In this document: piece after piece, positions 17,461-26,392 of the stretch
How positions within the stretch are numbered: the stretch's first letter is position 1
Layout: every line of letters begins with the position of its first letter
Source: Nostoc sp. GT001
GTDB lineage: Bacteria > Cyanobacteriota > Cyanobacteriia > Cyanobacteriales > Nostocaceae
DNA: 64,000 bases
Reading direction: 5' to 3'
NCBI RefSeq assembly: GCF_030382115.1
Contig: NZ_JAUDRJ010000003.1
Span: 1,921,719-1,985,718 of the forward strand
Notes under the pieces: generated by a model
What the model saw: the letters and a program-made list of their open reading frames with translations, nothing else
Told to the model about the DNA's origin: nothing
Database searches by the model: none
Position numbers and translations under genes: made by a program

Positions 17461-17845
17461 AGTAATAATCTATGTATATGCACTTAGCTAGATGTAAAAT
17501 TTTTCTCTAGTATTTAATTTTATGCCAAATTACCTAAAACGTTAAGTTAAATTTAAGCTTAAACTTGATATACAGCAGAATTCAGAATGGGCTAAACGCC
17601 CCGCTACCGCTAACAGGAGTCAGAATGGGCTGCGCTAACAGAAGTAAAACAGGCTTTATACATGGCTTTGAGACTTAGCTTGTGTACTTCACTTTCCTTG
17701 AAATCCGCTGTAGCAATCCAAATTGAAACGTGATAAAATGTATAGGCAAAAAATAATTATCTATAAGTGTTGCAGCGATTTTATTTATTACTAATAATTT
17801 AAGATTGCTATTATTAGTAATAACTATTCTTGTTTAATTTTTTAG
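17461..17845. repeat. Dispersed repeat in intergenic gap
   Basis: Positions about 17573-17715 carry the family with GATATACAGCAGAATTCAG, AGTAAAACAGGCTTTATAC and AGACTTAGCTTGTGTAC. It contains an internal partial duplication (CAGAATGGGCT twice). The reverse complement of the copy at 29566-29640 matches closely. Nothing else is seen in the gap. Confidence 0.65.
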
Positions 17846-18253
17846 TCAAGTAAAATTCCAACCCAGCAATTGAGCAACTTGAGCCGGGAGGGTAACTGGA
17901 TTAAAGGGTTTAAGAATTACACCTGCAACTTGATACTGTCGCAAAATTTGCGAATCCAACCATCGCGCTTTCGCACTGAGCAACACTACAGGAATAGCTT
18001 GAGTTTCTGGATGACTTCTTAGTTTATTCATAAACTCAAAACTAGCCAGATCGCGGATTGAGATATCTAATACAATCGCATCAGGAGTATGGTGTACTGC
18101 ATTCTGCAATCCTTCTAATGGAGAATCTGCTGTCACCACATTCCAACCAGCTAAATCTTGGAGGCAAAATTTTACTGTCTCACGGACATGCAGTTCATCA
18201 TCAATGAGCAATATCGTTTTGCCGATTATATTTACCTCCTCTAGCATGTTCAT
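17846..18253 (-). CDS. Single-domain response regulator
   Basis: A 135-residue CheY-like receiver with no output domain. Landmarks: acidic pair in ILLIDDELHVRE, phospho-acceptor Asp in DAIVLDISIRD, Ser/Thr position in VVLLSAKA, and Lys in GVILKPFNP. It is probably a relay or diffusible partner of the histidine kinase encoded upstream on the same strand. It is about 120 bp from the next receiver gene. ATG at 18253, with an in-frame ATG two codons later. A likely member of the 13.3-23.3 kb signalling block. Confidence 0.88.
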   Translation of the reverse strand: MNMLEEVNIIGKTILLIDDELHVRETVKFCLQDLAGWNVVTADSPLEGLQNAVHHTPDAIVLDISIRDLASFEFMNKLRSHPETQAIPVVLLSAKARWLDSQILRQYQVAGVILKPFNPVTLPAQVAQLLGWNFT

Positions 18254-18370
18254 TTGATTTCATATACCTTTCTTAGTTACAGATAAAAATCTTTTATCTG
18301 TAATCAAAAAAAATACATTACAAAAATAAAAAACTAATAAAGATATAGATTTTGTTACCAAACTTCACTA

Positions 18371-18748
18371 TTAATCGTTCCACCCCAGAATCTCACTAAC
18401 TTCGTTGCAAATAGAGGTGGGTTCAAAAGGTTTGGTGATAATCCCGGCAATTCCCATCTGCGCAAAACGGGCGCGATCGCTTCCTTGGACTTTCGCTGTT
18501 AATAGAATCACTGGAATCCCTTGGGTTGCTGAATTTGCCTGAAGTTTTTCGTAGACTGCAAAGCCATCCATGTCAGGCATAGAGACATCAAGTAGAATGG
18601 CATCAATGGTTTCTGTCTGGGCGATTTTTAGTCCTTCTGACCCTGATACAGCAGTCAGGGTGTCCCATCCTCCCAAGTCTTCTAAACAAGCTTGTACTAA
18701 TTCGCGGATTCGTTCTTCATCATCCACAATTAAAAATTTTTTAGTCAT
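18371..18748 (-). CDS. Single-domain response regulator
   Basis: A 125-residue CheY-like receiver: FLIVDDEERIREL, phospho-Asp in DAILLDVSMPDMDGF, VILLTAKVQ and Lys in GIITKPFEP. All catalytic residues are intact. It directly follows the kinase fragments on the same strand and is the paralogue of the receiver at 17846. Its ATG at 18748 is the last unit of a heptameric AAATGAC repeat array (18744-18771), so the start codon itself is part of the repeat. A usual Shine-Dalgarno sequence is not visible there. Confidence 0.9.
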   Translation of the reverse strand: MTKKFLIVDDEERIRELVQACLEDLGGWDTLTAVSGSEGLKIAQTETIDAILLDVSMPDMDGFAVYEKLQANSATQGIPVILLTAKVQGSDRARFAQMGIAGIITKPFEPTSICNEVSEILGWND

Positions 18749-18771
18749 TTGTCATTTGTCATTTGTCATTT
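18744..18771. repeat. GTCATTT heptamer tandem array
   Basis: About four head-to-tail GTCATTT units. On the minus strand the array reads (AAATGAC)n and ends in the start codon of the 18371-18748 response regulator. Confidence 0.85.
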
Positions 18772-18871
18772 ATTATTCTCCCCTGCTCCTCGGTCACTGA
18801 GCATTGGTCATTGAGCGTAGCCGAAATGAGCCGTTCGCGCAGCGTCTCGCAGAGAAGTGCTGCCCCCCTGC

Positions 18872-19282
18872 CTAACTTCCCGGCAATGGTAGAGTGAAGA
18901 AAAACGTGCTGCCAGCACCAAGAGTACTTTCAGCCCAGATTTGCCCACCGTGCCGATCAATAATACTACGACAGATAGCCAATCCCAAGCCTGTGCCGCC
19001 TTTGGTGCGAGAATCAGAGGCATCTACTTGCTGAAATCTTCCAAAGATTGCTTCTAACTTATCTGCTGGAATACCTCGGCCTTGATCCGTTATTTGGAAT
19101 AGTACGCGGTCTGTTTGCTGTTGGACACTGAGAGTAATAGTAGAATCGGCAGGTGAGAATTTAATTGCATTACCTAACAAATTGGTGAGTGTTTGCACAA
19201 TAGCATCAGCAGCCGCCCAAACTTGAGCATTGGTAGGGTGGATCTGAAAAGTAATATTTTGCTGATTAGCGATCGCTTGCAC
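18872..19282 (-). pseudogene. HATPase domain of a frameshifted histidine kinase (C-terminal part)
   Basis: This open frame is a complete HATPase_c domain: N-box LTNLLGNAIKFSP, G1 DQGRGIP, G2 GGTGLGLAICRS, ending in TFFFTLPLPGS. It is the catalytic half of the kinase encoded just upstream in another frame. Reading back in this frame gives EKTTCNAADLIQQAVAVVQ, which is the normal linker after the HisKA domain. The true gene therefore ran through without a break, and one extra base near 19333 separates the halves. A GTG at 19282 could start a separate protein, but there is no reason to expect one. Without repair the kinase has no ATP-binding domain. Confidence 0.8.
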
Positions 19283-19307
19283 TACGGCTACTGCTTGTTG
19301 AATTAAA

Positions 19308-21395
19308 TCAGCCGCATTGCAGGTGGTTTTTTCTAAGACGAGCTCGATCCGATTCTAAGCGTTCCAAATCGAGAATATCGTTGACTAGACGCACTAAGCG
19401 ATCGCTATCGATGGCTGCAATCTCAATCATCCGCTTAAATTTGTCTGGTTTTTTGTCGTAGATACCAGTTTGTAGTAAGCCTAGTGCTGCACGAATTGCA
19501 GTTAAGGGAGTGCGGAGTTCATGACTAACGATGCCAATAAACTCACTCTTGATCAAATTAATCTGTTCTAGTTCAGTGATATCTTCGGCAATCCCAGCAA
19601 TCCGAACTAACTCGCCGAGTTCATTTTTGATCGGAAATGCGCGATCGCGAATCCAACGAATTGAACCATCAGGGCGAATAATGCGATATTTGTTATCATA
19701 GTGCCCTGTTCTGAACTTTTCAATGAATTCAATTTCGACCCGCTGACGATCTTCTGGGTGAATTGCATCTAACCAATTTGAATGGTTATGATACAAGTTT
19801 TCACAACTGTTTTGCCAGATCGTTTCATAGGCATTACTCACGTATAGAACTTGTTGATTGCGAATATCTTTGATCCAAAATATTGCTTGGATGTTTTCTG
19901 CCATCTGACGAAACTTTTCTTGGCTCTCGCGTAAAGCTTCTTCGATGCCTTTGCGCTCAGTGATATCTTGGTGAACCGCAACCAGAACGTCGCCGTAATC
20001 GGGATGCCTGAATACAGAAGCCGTCACACTACACCAAAATGGCGTACCATCTTTTTTAAGATTCTGGGCTTCATAGGTAGCTTCTGTATTTTGTAAAACG
20101 GTAGACAGAGTGGCTTGATTTACATTTTCATTAGTTACCGATCTGGTGACATAGTTGATAATCGAAACGTGTTGGCCGTTGAGTTCACCAGAGTCATAGC
20201 CAAACATCTGCTCAAATTTCGGATTGGCATAGACAATGATTGCATTATCAATTCTCACCAAGCAAATGCCTTCCCCCATATTTCGGGTGATTACAGCCTG
20301 AAGCTCCAGCATTTGCGCTTGTTCTAAAAGTGTGAGTTGAGTTTGTTGCTGCTGTATGACTGTTTTTTGTAGGCGATCGTTCGTTTCTGTCAGTTGGGCA
20401 GTGCGTTCTTGCACCCGTTGCTCAAGTTCGGCATTCAGTCGTTGTAGGTCAATTTCTGCCTGTTTGCGCTCTATTAGTTCTGTCTGTAACTGTTTGAACA
20501 AATCTGCTTGCTGGATAGCAATGCTTACCTGCGCTCCTAATTGCCGCAACAGAGCAATTTCTGAAGATTGCCACTCACGAGGACCCCTACATTGATGAGC
20601 TGCCAATAATCCCCACAATTCATCTCCCAAGGAAACGGGAACGACCAGATTTGCCCTCACCTGGAGACTTTCTAAAAATGCAACGTGACAGGGACTAATT
20701 CCAGCAGTATAAATATCAGTTTTCGCAGTGACTAAGCCTTGTTTAAAGGGTTCGACGTTCTCTTCACCAATGCAAGGGTCATGAATTTGGAGTGGTAAAA
20801 GAGCCATCCATTCTGGTGCAACAGACTCAACAATAATCGTTCCACCCCAACCTGGATAAAATTGGAAGATAGTGACGCGATCGCACTCCAGAAATTGCCG
20901 CACTTCATCGACAGTAGTTTGCAAGATATCTTGTAAATTTAGCGATCGCCGGATACGCTGGGTCATCTCCATCACTAAGCGCTGTTGCTCAAATTGCTGT
21001 TGCAGCGTTTCTTGTGCTTGTTTGCGCTCGTTAAGAGCCATCCGCAGTTGTTCGGCATTTTCTTGAGACAATTGTTGATTGAGTTGTTGAATCTTCCGTC
21101 TGCTGTACTGAAGATTGCTAGTGATTAGGTTAATCACCAAGGCAACCAGTAAAAAGATACTTAGCCGCAATAATTTTTCTGGTTGACCGAGCCAGATTTG
21201 GGATCGCGGATGCATCAATAAATAATCAATTGCTACTGTCGAAAGGACAAGTGTAACGATCCCTGGCCGAAAGCCACCATACCAAGTACTGACAATAATA
21301 GCTATATAGAAAAAAGCACCAATGGTTCGGGAAATAAGCGGTTCTAACCAGAGTGACAGCAGCAGGGCGATCGCAGGCTGAACCAATAGCCACAC
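19308..21395 (-). CDS. GAF/PAS histidine kinase, N-terminal part, broken before the ATPase domain
   Basis: Domains visible: two to three membrane segments like the DUF4118/KdpD sensor (about 1-95), coiled coil, GAF (about 135-300), PAS (about 370-490), PAS/PAC (about 495-625), HisKA with HELRTPL (about 635-690). The frame then ends in RKNHLQCG where the ATPase should begin (see 18872-19282). The GAF domain has D206-P-C208-I and C236-H237, again 28 residues apart, so it may be a dual-Cys cyanobacteriochrome. The start is also disturbed. An ATGATG at 21429-21424 overlaps the stop of the preceding gene (ATGA) and encodes MMRNYQQLLAYSVAIGSA in another frame, which fits onto AIALLLSLWLEPL here if one base near 21375 is removed. 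The listed start is the GTG at 21395. Confidence 0.8.
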   Translation of the reverse strand: MWLLVQPAIALLLSLWLEPLISRTIGAFFYIAIIVSTWYGGFRPGIVTLVLSTVAIDYLLMHPRSQIWLGQPEKLLRLSIFLLVALVINLITSNLQYSRRKIQQLNQQLSQENAEQLRMALNERKQAQETLQQQFEQQRLVMEMTQRIRRSLNLQDILQTTVDEVRQFLECDRVTIFQFYPGWGGTIIVESVAPEWMALLPLQIHDPCIGEENVEPFKQGLVTAKTDIYTAGISPCHVAFLESLQVRANLVVPVSLGDELWGLLAAHQCRGPREWQSSEIALLRQLGAQVSIAIQQADLFKQLQTELIERKQAEIDLQRLNAELEQRVQERTAQLTETNDRLQKTVIQQQQTQLTLLEQAQMLELQAVITRNMGEGICLVRIDNAIIVYANPKFEQMFGYDSGELNGQHVSIINYVTRSVTNENVNQATLSTVLQNTEATYEAQNLKKDGTPFWCSVTASVFRHPDYGDVLVAVHQDITERKGIEEALRESQEKFRQMAENIQAIFWIKDIRNQQVLYVSNAYETIWQNSCENLYHNHSNWLDAIHPEDRQRVEIEFIEKFRTGHYDNKYRIIRPDGSIRWIRDRAFPIKNELGELVRIAGIAEDITELEQINLIKSEFIGIVSHELRTPLTAIRAALGLLQTGIYDKKPDKFKRMIEIAAIDSDRLVRLVNDILDLERLESDRARLRKNHLQCG

Positions 21396-21425
21396 TGTAG
21401 GCTAATAATTGCTGATAATTTCTCA

Positions 21426-22871
21426 TCATGCTTTACTTCTCCCTGCCTGAGAGCGCCAACGCGTTCTTTGAATGCGGCTCAGTACCCGTGTCACAAGTTC
21501 TGGCCCTAGCACTGGCTTGCTGATAAAATCATCGGCTCCGGCAGCAAAAGCTTGCTGAAGAAATTCTGCTTCGGTATGGGCTGTAACTACTAAAATCGGT
21601 AAATCTCCCCACTGGACATCCTGGCGCACGACTTTGCACAACTCTAACCCGTTCACTATCGGCATTTCTAAATCTAGCACCACCAAATCAGGAGATGTTG
21701 CAATCAGCACCTTCCAAAATTGTTGTGATTGGGAGAGGGTGATTACTTCCAGCCCCCAAGGAGTTAACAACGCCGATAATCCAGCCAGTATTACAGGGTC
21801 ATCGTCTACGATTAAAACTTTGGCTTCGGAAGTTTTCGGTTGAGGTAAGACACGAGCGATCGCTTGAAAAATCTCCTCGGTTGTCGCCGGTTTATGCAAA
21901 AATTGTCTAGCTCCTAAACGCGATACTTTCAGTCGATCTGCTAGGGTATCTCGTCCGGTAAAAACAATTACTGGGATATTTGGCGATCGCTCTACGATCT
22001 CGCTCAATAATATTAATCCGTCTTCCTCTATTTCTGTAAAACTCAAATCCAGTAAAACAGCGTCAGGATTTGCTAGCGAAAAAAGCGATCGGGCGGTTGC
22101 TAAGTTTGGTGCAACCTTCATCCTGATTCCCCATGAATCGGCTTCTGCCTGCAACTGCTGTGTCAGCATAGTATCATTATCGATTACTAACAGCCGATGA
22201 GTTTGCTTCATCGGGACGTTTGGAGCAGTGGAAGTGACAGCAGGCTTGGTTAACTCTTGCTGTAATGCTGTTACCAGTTGCGAGAAATTAGAGATTTGCT
22301 CTGGAGATAGGGAGGAATTTTCAAGCAGCAAATGTTCTATTTTCCGTCCGAGCCGGGAACCCTCTGGATAACCGAACGACCCCATTGAACCTGCTAGCTT
22401 ATGGGCTTCACGCAATGCCCTCTGCTGTAAATCTTCATGTAAATTCCCTGCCAAGAGTGCGGTTTTTGCTTGCTCCAGCACTGCAACCTGTCCAACAAAG
22501 GAATTACGAAATCGCTCCAGCACCCGATTTACAGAAGTCATATCTTTGGGGCTGGGTTTTTTCTTGCCATCTTGATTCTTTTCCCCAACAGAGATGGAGC
22601 AACTAGGTGGAGGCTTGATGCGATAGCCCATACCATATACCGTTTCTAGAAATTCTTCTGCTATACCTGCTGTTTTCAGTTTCTTTCGCAAGTCTTTAAT
22701 ATGAGTCGTAACTGCATTTTCAGTCGGTGCATCCCCAAATCCCCAAAGCCGATCTAGAATTACTGCACGACTAAAGATCCGGTCTGGGTTTTGCAAAAAC
22801 AACTCTAGCAATTTGTATTCTGTGGCTGTGAGGAGAATTTCCTGCTCATTACAAGTTACTCTGCTAAGCAC
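21426..22871 (-). CDS. Response regulator C-terminal part: winged helix, Hpt and two receivers
   Basis: 481 residues. An OmpR-type winged-helix DNA-binding domain (about 5-92, TATEYKLLELFLQNPDRIFSR...TAGIAEEFLETVYGMGYRI) is followed by an Hpt domain (about 115-205, phospho-His in REAHKLAGSMGSFGY) and two receivers (about 225-345 with DAVLLDLSF; about 350-470 with LVVLDLEMP and ISKPV). The first receiver domain of this family is encoded in the adjacent frame at 22864-23280. Removing one base near 22865 would fuse them as LSLDPSA-SRVTCNEQE. The listed start is a GTG at 22871, overlapping the upstream stop by 8 bases. Its stop overlaps the kinase start (ATGA), so regulator and kinase form one operon. 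Confidence 0.8.
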   Translation of the reverse strand: MLSRVTCNEQEILLTATEYKLLELFLQNPDRIFSRAVILDRLWGFGDAPTENAVTTHIKDLRKKLKTAGIAEEFLETVYGMGYRIKPPPSCSISVGEKNQDGKKKPSPKDMTSVNRVLERFRNSFVGQVAVLEQAKTALLAGNLHEDLQQRALREAHKLAGSMGSFGYPEGSRLGRKIEHLLLENSSLSPEQISNFSQLVTALQQELTKPAVTSTAPNVPMKQTHRLLVIDNDTMLTQQLQAEADSWGIRMKVAPNLATARSLFSLANPDAVLLDLSFTEIEEDGLILLSEIVERSPNIPVIVFTGRDTLADRLKVSRLGARQFLHKPATTEEIFQAIARVLPQPKTSEAKVLIVDDDPVILAGLSALLTPWGLEVITLSQSQQFWKVLIATSPDLVVLDLEMPIVNGLELCKVVRQDVQWGDLPILVVTAHTEAEFLQQAFAAGADDFISKPVLGPELVTRVLSRIQRTRWRSQAGRSKA

Positions 22872-23280
22872 TTGGATCTAAAGAGAGATTTCCCCAGGTT
22901 AATGTGGATGATGAGATCGCCCCATTGCGTCGTAATAAAGAGCGAATTCTGGCTAGTAATGCTTCTGGGTCGAAGGGTTTTATGACGTAATCATCTGCTC
23001 CGGCATCTAACCCCGCCACAATATCTGCATTAGAATTTTTCCCTGTTAACAACAGAATAGATTTACAGTAGCCTTGCGATCGCAGTTGCCGACACAAGGT
23101 AATCCCATCCAGTTTCGGAATTAGCCAGTCCAGCAAAATCAACTCATATTCAGTCGATAGCGCTAGTTCTAATCCCGCTTGTCCATTGCTTGCGATGTCG
23201 ATAGTATAACGATTTGCACTCAACAACTCGAAGAGTGCTGTACTCAGTAATACGTCATCCTCTACCAACAAAATTTTCAT
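22864..23280 (-). CDS. Response regulator N-terminal receiver, separated from its DNA-binding domain by a frameshift
   Basis: An OmpR-type receiver of about 138 residues: ILLVEDDVLLS, phospho-Asp in LILLDWLIPKLDG, ILLLTGKN, and Lys in DDYVIKPFDPEALLARIRSLLRR. The linker LTWGNLSLDPSA normally leads straight into the winged helix, which is found one frame over from 22871. I chose the ATG at 23280 over a TTG at 23292. It is the first gene of the minus-strand signalling block. A 280-bp AT-rich gap separates it from a divergent gene, and that gap probably holds the promoters of both. Confidence 0.82.
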   Translation of the reverse strand: MKILLVEDDVLLSTALFELLSANRYTIDIASNGQAGLELALSTEYELILLDWLIPKLDGITLCRQLRSQGYCKSILLLTGKNSNADIVAGLDAGADDYVIKPFDPEALLARIRSLLRRNGAISSSTLTWGNLSLDPSA

Positions 23281-23573
23281 AAGTCGTATCAAAAGAAGAT
23301 GCTTATGGCATCTTCGCGATCGCAGGATACACCCTCTGCGTGGTCAAACTTTTGTATAATTTTAATATATTGTTACAAACAACACAACAAGTTAATTTAT
23401 ATTTTGTAATCTGACATATTTCTTTGCAAACCTTAATAGATAAAGTAGTATTTCCCTTTACTTGGATTATGAGAAATTTATCTAATTATTTTGTCTGTAA
23501 AAAATTATAATCCTCATTAAATCTTTAGATTTATAGATTATTTTTTGAAAGTCTCAATTCTGCTCTAGAAATT

Positions 23574-23960
23574 ATGCAATACCTATACTATTTGGCCAAT
23601 GCTAGTCTGACACTGCGGGTTGTGGAATATTTTAGTAGGAATGACTTTTATGTGGAATTTATTACTGTACTTAATCAATTTCATGGTTGGGTAATCAACG
23701 TCAAAATTAAATCTTTTGTACCGGAACAAAAAGATAAAGATATTAAAGCTTTCTTGAGCGAAGTGGGAATTATTTACTCACCACCCGAATTCATAAGTAA
23801 TGTTCTGAGCAGTTTGGAAGCTGGAGAATCAGCAATTAATGTTATGGAACGCTATAAGGTAGCAGTAGTTTCTCATGGTAGACCGCAACCCAATGAAATT
23901 GAAATATTCCGACAAAGTTATATCCGTGGATTGGGCTACTGTCCGCAAAACTTAGCTTGA
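23574..23960 (+). CDS. Unknown cyanobacterial protein, divergent from the signalling block
   Basis: 128 residues, soluble, no signal sequence. I do not recognise a named family. It starts MQYLYYLANASLTLRVVEYF and ends with a Gly/Cys motif (YIRGLGYCPQNLA). The middle contains FVPEQKDKDIKAFLSEVGIIYSPPEF. The mixed alpha/beta pattern and good codon use support a real gene. ATG at 23574. It is read away from the response regulator at 22864-23280 and so could share regulation with it. A 6-bp target duplication of the next insertion sequence begins 17 bp after its stop. Confidence 0.6.
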   Translation: MQYLYYLANASLTLRVVEYFSRNDFYVEFITVLNQFHGWVINVKIKSFVPEQKDKDIKAFLSEVGIIYSPPEFISNVLSSLEAGESAINVMERYKVAVVSHGRPQPNEIEIFRQSYIRGLGYCPQNLA

Positions 23961-24122
23961 CATAAACTTAGACAATTACAGACTGGAGTTTAGACTAAAA
24001 GCGATATGAGAGAACGCAAATCAAAAGGAATTAGAGGTTAAAAATATTATCTTGTCAGCCTCAAAGCATCCGCGACCTTGAACAATTTTTGTGTAGTATG
24101 CTTGCCGAGAAAATAATACAAT

Positions 24123-24198
24123 AATGATAATCATGAAAATGGTGGGAGAGAAACGAGCATCGCTCGTTTCTCTCCCACCCCCTTATTCGATTATCATT
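24123..24198. repeat. Nested hairpin inside the IS, upstream of the transposase
   Basis: An inner perfect stem of 18 bp (24141-24158 with 24162-24179, loop ATC) lies within outer inverted repeats AATGATAATC/GATTATCATT (24123-24132 and 24189-24198). It may block transcription or translation entering the transposase gene from outside. Confidence 0.8.
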
Positions 24199-24294
24199 AT
24201 CAGATAATGAGCAAGAAAAAAGGGGTGTCTAATTGAATACAGCCCCCCTTTTGGCAGAAAGTGAGAAAAGAACTACCATTACTCACCTGCCAAC

Positions 24295-25604
24295 ATGAAA
24301 AATGCCAGACTTGAAGAGTTTCGTCAAGTAGCTTACAAATATTTAGGTAGAGCTAAAGATGCGACGTTTGAATTAACAGATGCCATATTGCTGACTCGCA
24401 ATGTTTATTCCTTAGCAGATTTATCCTTATCACCAGTATTTAGACGCAAGTGGCCAAGCATCTATGAAGCCTTACAAGATAGCAGACCACAAAGACAAAA
24501 ATTGATGCAGCTATACATCAAACAGATCCCAGCAGAGGGACGACCATTGTTAGCAGGAGACCATACAAACTGGTCACGCCCAGATGCAGTAACGTTACAA
24601 GAGAGAACTTATGAACATAGTGGCACATCCATAGCTGGAAATAAACCGATTACCATTGGTCAAGGATATAGCACAATTGCCTGGATACCTGAAAAATCAG
24701 GCAGTTGGGCATTACCTTTGAGACATGAGCGGATCACAAGTGGGGAAAGTCCAATAGGGAAAGCGGTTTGGCAACTTAAACAGGTGTGTAAATATTTACC
24801 TGTTAGACCGATTTCAGTTTGGGATAGTGAATATGGATGCGCCCCTTTTGTCTTAAAAACTGCCAGTATTCCCGCAGATATTCTCGTTCGGTTGCGCTCA
24901 AATTTGTGTTTATGGGGTGAACCAGGAGCTTATCCAGGGATTGAGCCGTCCCAAGAAGCATGGTGATAAATTTAAGCTCAATGAACCAATAACATGGAGT
25001 GAAGCCACATCTGTGTTGGAAATGAATGACCCAAAATTAGGGCGTGTGCGTGTTAGCTTGTGGAAAGATTTACACTTCCGTCAGGCTGCTACACGCCCAA
25101 TGTTACTCCTGCGGGTTGAACGTCTCGACGCACAAGGCAATGAACGAGTATCCAAACCTTTGTGGTTAGCTTGGGTAGGAGAAGAAATCCCACCATTAGA
25201 GGAAGTTTGGTGTCTCTACTTGCGTCGCTTTACCATTGACCATTGGTATCGCTTTTTAAAGCAACGTCTACATTGGACAGTGCCACAGTTCAGTACTCCA
25301 ATAGCATTGTGAAAGATGGAGTGACCTCATGCCTCTGATGACTTGGGAATTGTGGTTAGCCCGTGATATTGTAACTGACAATCCTTTACCTTGGCAGAAG
25401 TCTCAGGGTAATTTGACCCCTGGAAGAGTTGCTCAAGCTATGGGTGGAGTTTTCGCGGCCATTGGTACTCCCACCTCTGCACCCAAACCTCGTGGAAAGT
25501 CCCCTGGTTGGCAACCAGGAAAAAAGCGTCACCGTAAAAACCGATGTCCGATTGTTAAAAAAACTGTAACACGACCACGCAAAGAACCATCAATTGCAGT
25601 TTAA
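24295..25604 (+). pseudogene. DDE transposase (IS701/IS4-like), two frameshifts
   Basis: Three overlapping frames together give one transposase. 24295-24966 encodes the N-terminal part (KNARLEEFRQVAYKYLG ... LLAGDHTNWSRPDAVTLQERTYEH, with the first catalytic Asp in AGDHT, and ISVWDSEYGCAPFV with the second). 24917-25312 continues as RPKKHGDKFKLNEP ... VWCLYLRRFTIDHWYRFLKQRLHWT, with the catalytic Glu region in EVWCLYLRRFTIDHW. 25329-25604 is the C-terminal tail (PLMTWELWLARDI ... PGWQPGKKRHRKN). Both joins need one base to be skipped (near 24940 and 25305). The element is probably immobile by itself. Confidence 0.85.
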
Positions 25605-25695
25605 TACTCAAGATTATTGATAATTTCACTAAGTCTCTGATTAACTCAGCCCTGCTGGGTCATTTTGCATGGCTTAGTCTAAACTCCAGTACAGA

Positions 25696-26392
25696 ATCAA
25701 ACACTGCCATCCCCAACTTATACCAATTCAATTAATGATTGCAACACATCCTTGGGTGAAGACGCGACGCCAGTCGCTACAACGGGGAGGCAGCGCGGTC
25801 TTGGGGGTTCCCCCCATGAGCGACTGCCGTGGGAACCCCCGCAACGCGCTGGCTCATGAATCGCGTCTCTACAAATGGTCTATTTGTCGCATTCTTTTTT
25901 TTTAACTGGTATTAAATCTGTGCCAGTGTATTTGTACTATATATATATTTTCTGTTTGATTTCTAGCCAGTTGTGGTGTTCGTGCAGCGTCTCGTAGAGA
26001 AGCGGTGACGCTTGTGCTGCATCCACCTTAAGGTGGTTCGGAGAGCGTAAACGTCAACAACTGGCCATTGGGTGGGATTTTGAGACGGGAATTAATCCCT
26101 TGGAGAATTTTCTCAATGTCCCTGTAACCCTGTTGATATATAAATTAAAACTGCAACAGAAAAACTTTGGATGCCAAATTGCCAAAAGCACTAAACACAA
26201 ATAGACATCTTGCAAAAGTAACTGCAAGATGTTGGGGCAAGGTTAAAGATTAAAGGGGAAAAATTTCATACCTTTACCCTTTACCCTTTACCCTTTACCC
26301 TTTTCCCCACAATGCCAAGAAGTCTAATAGACTTCTTACATAAACGCTATATATATTTAGAAGGATCGGCTAGATTTGCAATCATACCTTGT
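25696..26392. other. Gene-free interval rich in palindromic repeats
   Basis: 25760-25868 is a composite palindrome with outer arms AGACGCGA/TCGCGTCT and inner GGGGGTTCCCC...GGGAACCCCC blocks. A CGTGCAGCGTCTCGTAGAGAAG motif sits near 25981. About 26208-26335 is a copy of the purine/pyrimidine-block repeat with hairpins CATCTTGCA...TGCAAGATG and AGAAGTCTAATAGACTTCT. That copy runs almost to the next gene and creates a false ATG at 26312. Confidence 0.65.

Larger units (their letters stand above)
23983..25689 (+). mobile_element. Insertion sequence with 6-bp target duplication; transposase frameshifted
   Basis: Terminal inverted repeats CTGGAGTTTAGACTAA (start at 23983; reverse complement ending at 25689) enclose 1707 bp. 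The flanks are identical hexamers TACAGA (23977-23982 and 25690-25695), a clear target duplication. The element carries one DDE transposase gene, broken by two frameshifts, and a long hairpin between the left end and the gene. Confidence 0.9.

Noticed and set aside
19308-19345. Programmed -1 frameshift in the histidine kinase (an A-AAA-AAC heptamer is present in frame)
   Set aside because: A -1 slip would enter a frame that stops after a few codons. The ATPase frame needs a +1 shift, so the heptamer is not the explanation.
26312-26392. Longer start for the pseudouridine synthase
   Set aside because: The ATG at 26312 lies inside a dispersed repeat whose other copies have the same ATGCCAAGAAGT; the added residues do not resemble the family.
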